From assembly GCA_035290345.1 (NCBI GenBank), contig DATDUP010000015.1:1-17554 (forward strand): a stretch of DNA of 17,554 bases, given 5' to 3'. Source of the DNA: DATDUP01 sp035290345. Its GTDB lineage: Bacteria > Patescibacteriota > Patescibacteriia > Magasanikbacterales > UBA922. Made by a program: the position numbers and the translations under genes. Positions 1-8,583 of this stretch are shown here, in pieces. Within the stretch, counting starts at the first letter, position 1, and each line of letters starts with the position of its first letter. The notes beneath the pieces are model-generated. The model was not told the origin of the DNA and searched no databases. It saw nothing but the letters and a program-made list of their open reading frames with translations.

Positions 1-1643
1 AAATTTTCTTTTATACCAGCATAAGCAACTGGAAATAATTTATTGGCTTCACTGTATTTCTCGGCATTTACCAATGACTGCATCCGATTCAGAGATACCC
101 GACCAAAATCATTGCGGATATCATCAATGTGTGGGGTCGGATTTTGTCTGGCTTTTTCATACAGACTAATAAAGACTTCCGAACTACTCCCGGAATAAGA
201 CAAGGCTTGATAAGTAGCCTTATTAGCCCGAGCCGGGTTAACATCAGTAGAATAAATAAGTAAAACAATTAATAAGCCAACCACTATGGCAAAAGGCCAA
301 GATAATTGTCCTTGCTCTTTTTCCTTTTTTTCCAGGGCATTCTGCTCAAATCTGAATAAGCCAGCAATCATCGCTAAAAAAAAGAAAAAATATAAATAAG
401 AAGTGGGGTTTTCAAACACAGTCAAAAGACCGACCAGGTGCGCCACTAAAAAAGCAGTAACCACAAAGACCAGCGGCTTCCCCAACTCGACTTGGCGTCC
501 ATATTTCCAAGCGCTGGCGATGGCTAAACCGAACAGGGCTAGATAGGCTAGAATCCCAACTGCTCCTTGAGTCGCCAAAGTGTTCACTAAAATATTATGC
601 GCGTTGTCAAACCAAGTTTCCTGCCAACCGTTTTCTAAAAATTCCGCTTGATAATACTTGTTGAACGCATAATAATAATTATTCAAACCCCAACCAAATA
701 TCGGTCGTTCCTGCCAAGCCTGGACCCCGATTTTCCAAGCCAAAAAACGCGTGCTCACCGAATCACTGGTCAAGCTGGAATTAAGCAACCGACCAATGGC
801 TGGCAAACTGCTAACAAATGGGGTCTGACGATAGATAAACAGCAAACCGGAGATGATCAAACCCGCCCCTAATACCGAAAGCAAGAACCAACGAATTTTT
901 GTTTTAGACCAACAATAGATGAGAAAACAGACAAATAAAATCCCCAGACCAACCAAAAGGCCCACCAACATCCCACGAGTGCCACCCAAAAAAACAGCCA
1001 GGATACCCAAAACACCAGCTGATCCATAAGCCGCCTGCCAAAACCGATTAGCCACCCGGTCCAACCCTAACAACAGACAAAGAGACAAAAAACAGGTAAA
1101 CAAACCGTAACCACTGAAATAAATCGGATTGCCCAAGGTCGCCGCTACCCGCGGGCTGCCGTTATTTAGCAAATAATCAGGAGTAAGCCAACGTTGGGAT
1201 ACTCCAATTAATAACACCAAACTAGCCCCACCGAGAAAAAATCTGGCCAAATATTGCCAATCTGTCTTCTCTCGAAATACCGAGACTAGAATGAAATAGT
1301 AGATAACGTAATGCGTTAGCGTGAATAATCCTAACATCCGTTCATGGTTATCCCAGAGACTTCGGTACCAATCTACGCCAACGAAAGTGGAAACGAATAG
1401 ACTCAAATAAAAAACTAAGACTCCCCAGTTCAGCCAAGAAGATTGGGGACGATAACGCGACCAGTTAATTTTCAAAAGCCACAAATACAAACCCAAAGCC
1501 AAAAGGGTGAGGGTCCGAAAGAGTAAAATCTTGGGGACGATGAAGGGGAAAATGAAACCTTTAATCTGAACAACCAAAGGGACGAAGAAGGTCAGAACGA
1601 GAATGTAAAACAGGACATTTTTTATTTTTTTCTCCATAGTCAT
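1..1643 (-). CDS. O-antigen ligase/polymerase family (Wzy_C) membrane protein, 3' end cut off by the window
   Basis: The minus-strand frame from 1643 is open to the window edge and gives 547 residues without a stop. At least ten hydrophobic segments lie between residues 8 and 470. Residues 219-224 (L-G-G-T-R-G) and the loop ending W-F-D-N-A-H-N (344-350) match the two landmarks of the Wzy/WaaL/PglL family: an Arg in a short Gly/Ser motif and an HN pair in a large external loop. This family polymerises or transfers lipid-linked glycans at the outer face of the membrane. After residue 470 the chain becomes soluble and helical, probably the start of a TPR-like tail as in its paralogue at 2336-4402. 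The ATG at 1643 overlaps the upstream TAA by one base (TAATG); a second ATG two codons later (1637) is an alternative start. No Shine-Dalgarno is evident, so coupling is likely. Family confident; polymerase versus ligase role not decidable. Confidence 0.85.
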   Translation of the reverse strand, partial: MTMEKKIKNVLFYILVLTFFVPLVVQIKGFIFPFIVPKILLFRTLTLLALGLYLWLLKINWSRYRPQSSWLNWGVLVFYLSLFVSTFVGVDWYRSLWDNHERMLGLFTLTHYVIYYFILVSVFREKTDWQYLARFFLGGASLVLLIGVSQRWLTPDYLLNNGSPRVAATLGNPIYFSGYGLFTCFLSLCLLLGLDRVANRFWQAAYGSAGVLGILAVFLGGTRGMLVGLLVGLGILFVCFLIYCWSKTKIRWFLLSVLGAGLIISGLLFIYRQTPFVSSLPAIGRLLNSSLTSDSVSTRFLAWKIGVQAWQERPIFGWGLNNYYYAFNKYYQAEFLENGWQETWFDNAHNILVNTLATQGAVGILAYLALFGLAIASAWKYGRQVELGKPLVFVVTAFLVAHLVGLLTVFENPTSYLYFFFFLAMIAGLFRFEQNALEKKEKEQGQLSWPFAIVVGLLIVLLIYSTDVNPARANKATYQALSYSGSSSEVFISLYEKARQNPTPHIDDIRNDFGRVSLNRMQSLVNAEKYSEANKLFPVAYAGIKEN

Positions 1644-2323
1644 TAATCGGCAAACTTGTCAAACCACAAACGCGCGGCTAAAAAAGATAATTCTTCCTCC
1701 TTTGCCCCCTTTAATACTACTTGCCAGCCTTCCACAGAATCCCGCAGATAGTAACCAATGATTTTCCCTTCGCTTTTTAAGGAATAGACCACTCCGTCTT
1801 CGCTTTTCTCGCCAGACGGTACTTCCGGTAAATTGCTCAAATCCAATTGTAATTCTGCTTGCAAGCTGGCCAGGTCATGAGAAAAATAAATCTCCGGGGA
1901 TTTTGTCTGGCCCTGGCTTGTCGCAAAAATCATCTTTCCCACCGGGGTCGGACCAATAACCTGTTTAGGGAAACCCCAGTCAGATTGATAGCAAAAAGTA
2001 ATACCTGTTTCCGGAACAACATAAGTCTCGCCTTCTTGTTGTTTACAATCATCCACAAAATTGTACCGGTCTTTCATGACCTGGGCATATTCCTTAGATA
2101 TCGGCGACTCACCCCATGCGGTCTGGCAACGGCCAGTCTCTTGATTATATTCTGGAAAAGACTTTGGACAATCACATTGGCCATTTACCAATTCTCCACC
2201 CGTTTCCTCACATTGAGTCAAACCGCCAGGCTGGAGTTCGCGATCGGTAAAGAAAAACAGACCAAACAGAACCACCAGGATAATTAACGCTGAACCTAAA
2301 TAAATTTTTTGTTTTTTTTCCAT
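1643..2323 (-). CDS. Small single-pass membrane protein with Cys-rich extracellular segment, function unknown
   Basis: This gene codes for 226 residues. A short basic N-terminus (MEKKQK) precedes one hydrophobic segment at about 8-25, so the rest is probably outside the cell, tethered as a signal anchor. No lipobox Cys is present. Right after the membrane segment comes a Cys-rich stretch with C38, C50, C52 and C66, in a C-x(6)-V-N-G-Q-C-D-C-P pattern. C93 and C111 follow, so six Cys could form three disulfides. The remainder, to residue 226, looks like a mixed alpha/beta domain ending in W-F-D-K-F. I do not recognise a named family. It lies between two Wzy_C paralogues, 12 bases after the first and overlapping the second by one base, so it is probably co-translated with them and may serve the same glycan machinery. 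The region before its ATG is AT-rich without a clear ribosome binding site. Confidence 0.8.
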   Translation of the reverse strand: MEKKQKIYLGSALIILVVLFGLFFFTDRELQPGGLTQCEETGGELVNGQCDCPKSFPEYNQETGRCQTAWGESPISKEYAQVMKDRYNFVDDCKQQEGETYVVPETGITFCYQSDWGFPKQVIGPTPVGKMIFATSQGQTKSPEIYFSHDLASLQAELQLDLSNLPEVPSGEKSEDGVVYSLKSEGKIIGYYLRDSVEGWQVVLKGAKEEELSFLAARLWFDKFAD

Positions 2324-2335
2324 AAATAATATTCA

Positions 2336-4402
2336 TTATTCTAATTTAGACCGATCTTTGATAATCACTACCATTTCCTGCTCTTCTTGGTTGCTGGGAC
2401 GAAAACCGTATTTTTCCGCTTCGGCCAACTCCTCAGCCGCCGCCCCCCAATCTTCTCGCAAAGCATGGATCTTGGCCAACATCCAATGTCCAAAAGAAAT
2501 AGTCGTGTGTTCTTTATTGGTTTTTTCTACTAAAGCCACGGCTTCATCATATTGCCCCTTCAGTAATTTGACCTCAGCCCAGTAATAATAAACTTGTTGG
2601 CGTTGGGGGGACAAATTACTCAAGTCAACAAACAAAGACTCCATCTTTTCTAAGATCTCCGGATCCTCACTGGCCATATACAAATCTTTATACAATTGAG
2701 ACAAAAGAACTTTACGTCGAGCGTCCCACGGTCGTTCTGCTAAATATTCTGTCAACAAACCAATACCGGTCTGCAACACCTGCCGATAGGCGGTGATTTG
2801 AGGCGAACTAGGATTCATAGGCTGAAGATTGGAAATGGCAAAAGCATAATCAGCCAATAAATCCAGACGATGCGGGTTGCTTATTTTAACACTTTGCTTC
2901 ATAGCCTCCGAAGCAGCCAAAGGATCAGTCTCAAATTGAATTTGTATTTCTCGATCCTGTTTACTCACTTGCCAAGCCTGAATATTTCCTACCCACAATA
3001 GCCAAAAACAGAAGACGGCTAGAAACAACAAAGCGGCCTTTTTTAATCCCTCAACTCGCCTCCAGAGATTATTTTCTTTTTCTTCTCTTTTTCTCAAATT
3101 CGCGGTTCCATCTGTCTGACTAATGAATCCAGCTAGGGCCAGAATCACAGCGAATAAAAGAAAAGAACTGGGATTTTCAAAAACAAAAATATTATTGATC
3201 AAGTGCGCCAGAATGAGACACCCCACAACCAAAACAATCGCCCGTCTCTCCTTGTCCCGCTGCCAAACAGAAATCAAAGAAATAAGAGCTGTGCCAAACA
3301 CACCCAGATAAGCCAACAAGCCCAAGGCTCCGGAACCAGACAAGACATCTAAATACTGGTTATGGGAATGATCAAACCAGGTCTCGGCCCAACCATGTTC
3401 TAAAAAAGCTGGGTCATAAAATTTATTGAAAACCGCATAATAGGTCCCCCAGCCCCAACCCAAAATCGGCTTTTCCAAAAATCCCTGCCAGGCAATATCC
3501 CAGGCTAACAAACGGGTGCTGGCTGTCCCTTCTTGAGTAGCGATTTCCCGGAGGCCGTTCACAACAGGCATCTTGGCAAAAATCGCCAGATTAGAAAAAA
3601 TCGCCAAGCCAAGAAAAATCATCACCAATCCTGATCCGGCTAATCCGCTCCAACGCCAAACTTTTTTCTCAGTCACAAATAAATAGCCAAAACCAAAGAC
3701 GGCCAAACTGATCAGCCAAGCCAATAACGGACCACGACTCCCTGATAAATATATGGCCCAGATTGATACGACCGCCATTATCAGATAAACCCAACGAAAT
3801 TTTTCTCGCCGGTTACTAAACCAGGAATAAATGGCTAACCAAAAAATAATTAAAAAATACTGACCAAAATAAATGTAATTCCCCAGTGTTCCGAAGACCC
3901 GCCCCTGGCCAGATAAAGTCAAAAACGGGACCGCTTCAGTCGCCGCTCTCTGCTTTAGGCCAGCTAAAAAAATCAACCCGCTAAAAGCAAAAAGAATTTT
4001 TAAATATCCTGACCAGTCCTTTTCTTGTCGTAAGAACACCAATAACAACAAAGCATATAACACCAGACAAAACAAAGTAGACAACCCGTCCAAGCGTTCA
4101 AAATTACCCCACCAACTATGATGCCAATCTATACCAAAGATACCAGACAAAAGCGCGAGAGAAAAATAAACTGCCAAAGAAAGAAAAATCGGCCACCGGC
4201 CAGGGCGGTATTTTTCATCTACCCAACAAAGCCAAAGATACCCTAACATCGCCAAAAGAACCAGGGAACGAAAAAATACCACCTTAGGGATGATAAAAGG
4301 ATAGATGGTGGTTTTAAGAGTCACTAACAATGGTGTCAACAGAGCCAGAAAAACCAGACCTTTGACTAACCAAAATATGGTATTTTTATGCTTGATAAAC
4401 AT
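2336..4402 (-). CDS. O-antigen ligase/polymerase family (Wzy_C) membrane protein with C-terminal TPR-like region
   Basis: This gene codes for 688 residues: about a dozen hydrophobic segments between 10 and 428, another at about 456-472, then a soluble helical tail (475-688) with TPR-like features, e.g. W-A-E-x-K-L-L-K-G-Q-Y-D-E-A at 608-621. Family landmarks are S-G-S-R-G-P (220-225) and W-F-D-H-S-H-N (342-348) in the large periplasm-side loop; His345 and His347 are the candidate functional residues. These proteins polymerise or transfer lipid-linked oligosaccharides, and the family includes protein O-oligosaccharyltransferases (PglL type). It aligns along its length with the partial protein at 1-1643 (shared segments FPFI-PK, GWG-x-N/T-YY, W-ETWFD), so the two are tandem paralogues. 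It follows the S-layer terminator at 4459-4483. A purine run (AAAGGGG) lies about 14 bases before the ATG, a loose ribosome binding site. Confidence 0.88.
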   Translation of the reverse strand: MFIKHKNTIFWLVKGLVFLALLTPLLVTLKTTIYPFIIPKVVFFRSLVLLAMLGYLWLCWVDEKYRPGRWPIFLSLAVYFSLALLSGIFGIDWHHSWWGNFERLDGLSTLFCLVLYALLLLVFLRQEKDWSGYLKILFAFSGLIFLAGLKQRAATEAVPFLTLSGQGRVFGTLGNYIYFGQYFLIIFWLAIYSWFSNRREKFRWVYLIMAVVSIWAIYLSGSRGPLLAWLISLAVFGFGYLFVTEKKVWRWSGLAGSGLVMIFLGLAIFSNLAIFAKMPVVNGLREIATQEGTASTRLLAWDIAWQGFLEKPILGWGWGTYYAVFNKFYDPAFLEHGWAETWFDHSHNQYLDVLSGSGALGLLAYLGVFGTALISLISVWQRDKERRAIVLVVGCLILAHLINNIFVFENPSSFLLFAVILALAGFISQTDGTANLRKREEKENNLWRRVEGLKKAALLFLAVFCFWLLWVGNIQAWQVSKQDREIQIQFETDPLAASEAMKQSVKISNPHRLDLLADYAFAISNLQPMNPSSPQITAYRQVLQTGIGLLTEYLAERPWDARRKVLLSQLYKDLYMASEDPEILEKMESLFVDLSNLSPQRQQVYYYWAEVKLLKGQYDEAVALVEKTNKEHTTISFGHWMLAKIHALREDWGAAAEELAEAEKYGFRPSNQEEQEMVVIIKDRSKLE

Positions 4403-4458
4403 ACTTTATTTAAAATCCCCTTTACTGCCAATAACTATAACAAAAAACTAAAAAAAAT

Positions 4459-4483
4459 AACACCCCCCATACAGGGGGGTGTT
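4459..4483 (-). terminator. Rho-independent terminator after the S-layer gene
   Basis: A perfect 10-bp inverted repeat (AACACCCCCC, loop ATACA, GGGGGGTGTT) begins 21 bases past the S-layer stop codon. Read on the minus strand it is followed by ATTTTTTTTAG and more T, the U-tract expected of an intrinsic terminator. It insulates the abundant S-layer transcript from the Wzy_C genes that follow. Confidence 0.92.
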
Positions 4484-4504
4484 ACTAGACTTGATTCGCG
4501 GATA

Positions 4505-7500
4505 TTAGATGGCAATTGACAAAGTATCGCCAATTATATCGTAAGAATCTGAAGCTGAATAAGCATTGGTATTGCTATTTTCAGAACCATTGAGCGGGGT
4601 GTAATGATATTGAATCACACCATCAGCCCAATCGTCTTCATAGTCTGTATCAGTATCAGCCACACCGGTCGCGCCATCTAACTTAGCGTACACCGAAGCG
4701 GTGCCGGAGGTCTTGCCGACCAAGACGCTCGAGGTATCAGCCACGAGAATCAAGGTGCGGGAAGTGCCAGGATCAACGGTCAGATATGAATCTGTCCAGT
4801 TATCTGAGCCAGAAGCAGGACCGACGACAATACTTACGGTGTTGTTGGAAGACGCATTGACGTTCCGATAGATGTCGCCTACGTTAGCACTGGCGCCACC
4901 TGCTAAATATTCGGAAGAAGATGTAACCAACAAAACACCTGGTTCACCGCTACCATTAGCTTCATACAACTTCCAGGTACCAACTGTACCAGTAGAGTTA
5001 CTCGCGGCAGTTAAACCAGAACCACCAACAGTGAAGGTCATGGTCGTGAGCCGTAAGGTTCGGTCACCATTGTTGCTGACAGTAAACTTCAGCAACTTGG
5101 TTTCCGTACCCAAGGTCAAAGTTGTTCCCAGAGAAGTCTTGCTAATGGTCGGAGCGGCATTATGATACAGATACCAAGTTGAAGTGGCAAATCTGTATTC
5201 AGCAGCCGCGGTTGAAGAATCAGCATCAATCGCGCTGGTTCCCAACACTGAACCACTACCATCCATCATTTCCATGTCAGTCTGGGCATCGCTTTTAACC
5301 ACGAAAGTGGTCATAGTAGCGACATCCATTGTACCGGAAGGATTGATGACAGCTTTCAAGACCAAATACTTGTTACTGCCAGCAGCCATTACATAGCTCA
5401 AACCATCAAAACGGGCATAACCATTGTTTGTTCCAGGAACATAAGAAGCTGTTCCAAGAGGAGTGGTCATGTCAGCACTGTCATATAGTGACAAGGTGCC
5501 AAAGTTACCAGAAGAAGTGTAATCCTCCATTCCATAGTTTTTCAACTGGAAGGTGATTCTCTTCAAAGTAACATCCTGGTTTGTGGTTGCTAATTTCCAC
5601 TTACCAACCTGTTCACCGGTTGCACTCGGCATCCGGATAGCAGCTAAGGTGGTGGAATCGTTGACAGCACTAATGATGACATTGGCTGACCCGATTGTAA
5701 TTACCTGACCACCGGGCAAGGTGGTGGTATCAGAGGTCGAATCCTTGGTCACCTGGCCAGTATAAGTAAACGAGCTGATCGTTGTACTTACTGATCCAGA
5801 AGCTGAGGATGTTAAGTAAGCCTTTACCTTCAAAGTCATTTCTTCAGAAGCGGTCAAGCACTTGTTCATGGAGAAACTATTTGAAGATGTGGCTACTGTA
5901 CCCACAGTGGAACCAAGTTGAGCACCAGCACCATCATACAAAGCCAAATTCTGCAAGTAATCAGGAGCACTGAAAGTGCCACCACCTTGCATTTGGACAG
6001 TGACATTGGTCAAACAAATGCCTTCCGCCGCGCCAGCCTTGATCTTGAATTGACCAATAACTGGGGTATTGCCTGTGGCCAAAGTCTGCGCACCATAAGA
6101 AGTATCCTTAACGAATACCACGCTGGTGGCATTGATGGTCATAGCATTACCACTTGTGCCATAAGCACTGGAAGGTAGGTTGTCAGCAAAATCCTTGGTT
6201 GACATTCTCTTGGCATATAAATTACCAATAGAAACTGTCACAGTACCATTATTGGACATGCTGCTGTTTAGATCACCAATAACTTCCAAAACCTTAGTCT
6301 GACCAGACTTGACTTCCAAGTATTGAGACAAGGTTCTTTGGCTACCAGTTGAGTACAAAGCGGCTGAATAGCCAGCACTGAAACTCAATAAGGTATCACC
6401 GTCAACTATCAATCTAACGTTTCCGTCAAGACCATAATTGCCAGTGGAAGCAGTGGTAATCTTGATACCAATCTTGCGGATTTCAAGATCTTCACCTACA
6501 GCCTTGACGTCAAACTTAGCCAGGACAACATCATCAGCACCAGCGGCAACAGCGCCAGAAGGTGAACCGGAAGTCTTAGCTAAGGTAACATTACCAGACT
6601 TGACAATGAAGTAGCCGGTTGAGGTATCTCTCTCGGTAGTATAACCACTCTGATCAGAATCAGTCGGGTCAATGTAATAACCAAGAGCTTTGTCCTTGAT
6701 CAACCAGTCATAGCTGTTCTGGGCTTCGACTCGTACATAATGGCTTGAACCATCCACGACGGTCGCCTTCAAGGTCAAAACGCGGTTCTTGCTGGCTGGG
6801 ATCTCATATGACTTGTCAAAACTGACCGTCACATAATGATCCGTGGCCCACTCGGTTTCACCGAGCATTTCATTCTCAGGTGAATACACCTGGAAATTCT
6901 GCAAGTCATTGTCATCAACTGTACCACTGAGGTAGAAAGTAACTTTTTCAACTTGTACAGCATTGTAACCAGTAGTTTCGGTAACTTTGAATTTACCGAT
7001 TTCCTTGGTTTCACCGACTTCGACGTTAGCCGAATCAGTGGTAGCAGCAGTACCACCAGCAGCCTGAGCATCAACATATACGGCTGACAAAGAAGCACTA
7101 CCATCAACAACTGTCATGTTGTTTCCCACGAATGGGAAAGAACCTTTTACCTCGGCATCAGTATCCACATCAGTCGCAGCTGCGAGCTTAGCGCCCACAG
7201 TGCCACCAGAAGCAGAAGTACCAAGATTGAACTTGATCAAAACTTCTTCGGTATCATTAGCGGCGATGATAATCGGATCGCTAGCAAAACCGATAGTGAC
7301 TTTGTTGTCACTGTTGAAAGAAGTCATGACTTCGCCATGACGATCACCTGCGCTATCCCAGACGCTCACGCCAGTTACATTAGCATTGGCAATAAGGCCG
7401 GTGCGGGTAATAGTCAAACCATCCAAGTTGACAGCTTCGCTGCCAGCCTTGAAGTTGAGAGCCAACACTTCATTATAAGAAGTGCCATCAGCCACGTTAG

Positions 7501-8299
7501 CAACTGATGGATTATTGGCGCTCAAAGAGACGGTCAATTCGCCTTCTTTGGTCGGAGTGGTGTCTTCATCGCCAGTAGTCGCTCCAGTCTGAGCTGGATC
7601 CGCAGTTACTGAAGCCGCAGTCACGGTTGTTTCCGCAACATCAAAAGCGTCAAAATCTGCGTCGGCCATGGCCATGTAGCTGACGTAAGCAGGTAAGTCG
7701 CCATCGACTTCATACCACATCTCGTCAGACATCTGGTAATACTTGCTATCATTCTTAGCGATAAAGCCATTGAAAGGGCCGTCTACAGTCTCACCAGAAT
7801 AGGTCCAGTTGGACAAAAGATAATCTGGCCAAACCATGATTTCTTTGTTCCAGTTGGTACCAAATAATTTCTTGGCTGTTGCCTCGTCTTTTACATGATT
7901 GTAGGTATTACCCTCTCCCATCACATAAACTTTGCTAGAAACCGGGGTCATGAAAAGTACACTGCTACCCGGGCGAGGTGCGACCACCGCGTTATCTGCG
8001 GTCGGCCAATAGTCGTTCATGTCAGCGTCCACTTTCTTAACGGCGTCAAAATTCGCATACCAGGTTTTAAACACTGGTTCGTTAGGAAAGTACATTCTTT
8101 CCATGTCTTCTGTGATGAAATAGACAGCGCCGGTGGAATCTTTGACACTGGTAATCAAATCACCAGCTTCAATATCCTCGGGGTCTACCACAGTAGCGGC
8201 GACAACAACAGAAGGAAGCAGTGTGGCTAGGCCCATGCTCCAGACGATTGTCATTGCCACGACAGACACGGTAAAGATTTTCTTTAGTAAATCTGTCAT
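4505..8299 (-). CDS. Large secreted S-layer-like protein with six Ig-like repeats
   Basis: This gene codes for 1264 residues. Residues 1-35 are a signal peptide: a K-K pair, a hydrophobic core, and A-x-A-like V-V-V-A-A as the likely cut site. Residues 43-220 form a compact domain with G-D-L-I-T-S, V-Y-F-I, M-Y-F-P-N-E, S-K-V-Y-V-M and the A-x-x-L-F-G-x-x-W motif, a combination typical of Patescibacteria surface proteins. A Thr/Asp linker (222-252) leads to six beta-rich repeats whose opening strand pattern (G-K-F-K-V-type, then a second strand 12-15 residues on) recurs near 278, 434, 593, 748, 898 and 1069, a period of about 150-170 residues. The chain ends in hydrophobic I-G-D-T-L-S-I-A-I. 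It is rich in Ser, Thr, Gly and Asp, and only C762 and C814 are Cys. This suggests an acidic self-assembling lattice protein. A 284-base structured leader precedes it. An AAAGGTAGGT purine run 12-17 bases before the ATG supports the start. The S-layer role is inferred from architecture. Confidence 0.85.
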   Translation of the reverse strand: MTDLLKKIFTVSVVAMTIVWSMGLATLLPSVVVAATVVDPEDIEAGDLITSVKDSTGAVYFITEDMERMYFPNEPVFKTWYANFDAVKKVDADMNDYWPTADNAVVAPRPGSSVLFMTPVSSKVYVMGEGNTYNHVKDEATAKKLFGTNWNKEIMVWPDYLLSNWTYSGETVDGPFNGFIAKNDSKYYQMSDEMWYEVDGDLPAYVSYMAMADADFDAFDVAETTVTAASVTADPAQTGATTGDEDTTPTKEGELTVSLSANNPSVANVADGTSYNEVLALNFKAGSEAVNLDGLTITRTGLIANANVTGVSVWDSAGDRHGEVMTSFNSDNKVTIGFASDPIIIAANDTEEVLIKFNLGTSASGGTVGAKLAAATDVDTDAEVKGSFPFVGNNMTVVDGSASLSAVYVDAQAAGGTAATTDSANVEVGETKEIGKFKVTETTGYNAVQVEKVTFYLSGTVDDNDLQNFQVYSPENEMLGETEWATDHYVTVSFDKSYEIPASKNRVLTLKATVVDGSSHYVRVEAQNSYDWLIKDKALGYYIDPTDSDQSGYTTERDTSTGYFIVKSGNVTLAKTSGSPSGAVAAGADDVVLAKFDVKAVGEDLEIRKIGIKITTASTGNYGLDGNVRLIVDGDTLLSFSAGYSAALYSTGSQRTLSQYLEVKSGQTKVLEVIGDLNSSMSNNGTVTVSIGNLYAKRMSTKDFADNLPSSAYGTSGNAMTINATSVVFVKDTSYGAQTLATGNTPVIGQFKIKAGAAEGICLTNVTVQMQGGGTFSAPDYLQNLALYDGAGAQLGSTVGTVATSSNSFSMNKCLTASEEMTLKVKAYLTSSASGSVSTTISSFTYTGQVTKDSTSDTTTLPGGQVITIGSANVIISAVNDSTTLAAIRMPSATGEQVGKWKLATTNQDVTLKRITFQLKNYGMEDYTSSGNFGTLSLYDSADMTTPLGTASYVPGTNNGYARFDGLSYVMAAGSNKYLVLKAVINPSGTMDVATMTTFVVKSDAQTDMEMMDGSGSVLGTSAIDADSSTAAAEYRFATSTWYLYHNAAPTISKTSLGTTLTLGTETKLLKFTVSNNGDRTLRLTTMTFTVGGSGLTAASNSTGTVGTWKLYEANGSGEPGVLLVTSSSEYLAGGASANVGDIYRNVNASSNNTVSIVVGPASGSDNWTDSYLTVDPGTSRTLILVADTSSVLVGKTSGTASVYAKLDGATGVADTDTDYEDDWADGVIQYHYTPLNGSENSNTNAYSASDSYDIIGDTLSIAI

Positions 8300-8553
8300 A
8301 ATTTATTTTTTACCTACCTTTAGGCGTTCTGGTAACCCAGAATCCTACTGATAGGTTATTTGCACACAGAGCATCTAACGGCTTCGTCAGCCTCGACCTT
8401 TATTAGACACCAGCCAGAGCCGCCCGGCTCTGACCCGACAACGCGTGTCAGCGTTGCCATTTGCCCTTCCCAGCATTGCTGGGTGTCTGGTGTTAACCAG
8501 ACTTACTGTATGGCATGAGATCCCCTCGTAAGGGAACCCTAGCCATACAGTAA
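8300..8553 (-). promoter_or_regulatory. Highly structured 5' leader of the S-layer mRNA (tandem hairpins)
   Basis: Between the DUF5667 gene stop and the S-layer ATG the minus strand holds a chain of hairpins. In order from the 5' side they are: a perfect 12-bp stem 8542-8553/8503-8514 with a 4-bp inner hairpin; 7 bp at 8496-8502/8485-8491; 6 bp at 8478-8483/8469-8474; an 8-pair stem at 8451-8458/8437-8444 that includes a G-U pair only on minus-strand RNA; 7 bp at 8426-8432/8415-8421; 4 bp at 8389-8392/8380-8383; 4 bp at 8352-8355/8344-8347; and 6 bp with a tetraloop at 8337-8342/8327-8332, just before the ribosome binding site. An alternative pairing of 8405-8414 with 8478-8488 (10 pairs, one bulge) excludes the second and third hairpins. 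None is followed by a U-tract. No known riboswitch family is recognised. It could stabilise the mRNA or regulate it. Confidence 0.7.
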
Positions 8554-8583
8554 AGAGCGGTTAGTAATTATTAAGAATAATCA

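Noticed and set aside
6829..7110. Overlapping minus-strand frame of 93 codons inside the S-layer gene.
   Set aside because: It is a shifted frame within a continuous, repeat-structured protein and has no ribosome binding site. The Leu/Lys/Val-rich product is typical of an out-of-frame reading.
8371..8500. Integron attC-like site, because GTTAGAT and several inverted repeats occur on the minus strand in this region.
   Set aside because: No matching RYYYAAC partner closes the structure, no integrase or cassette is present, and the hairpins fit a leader RNA better.
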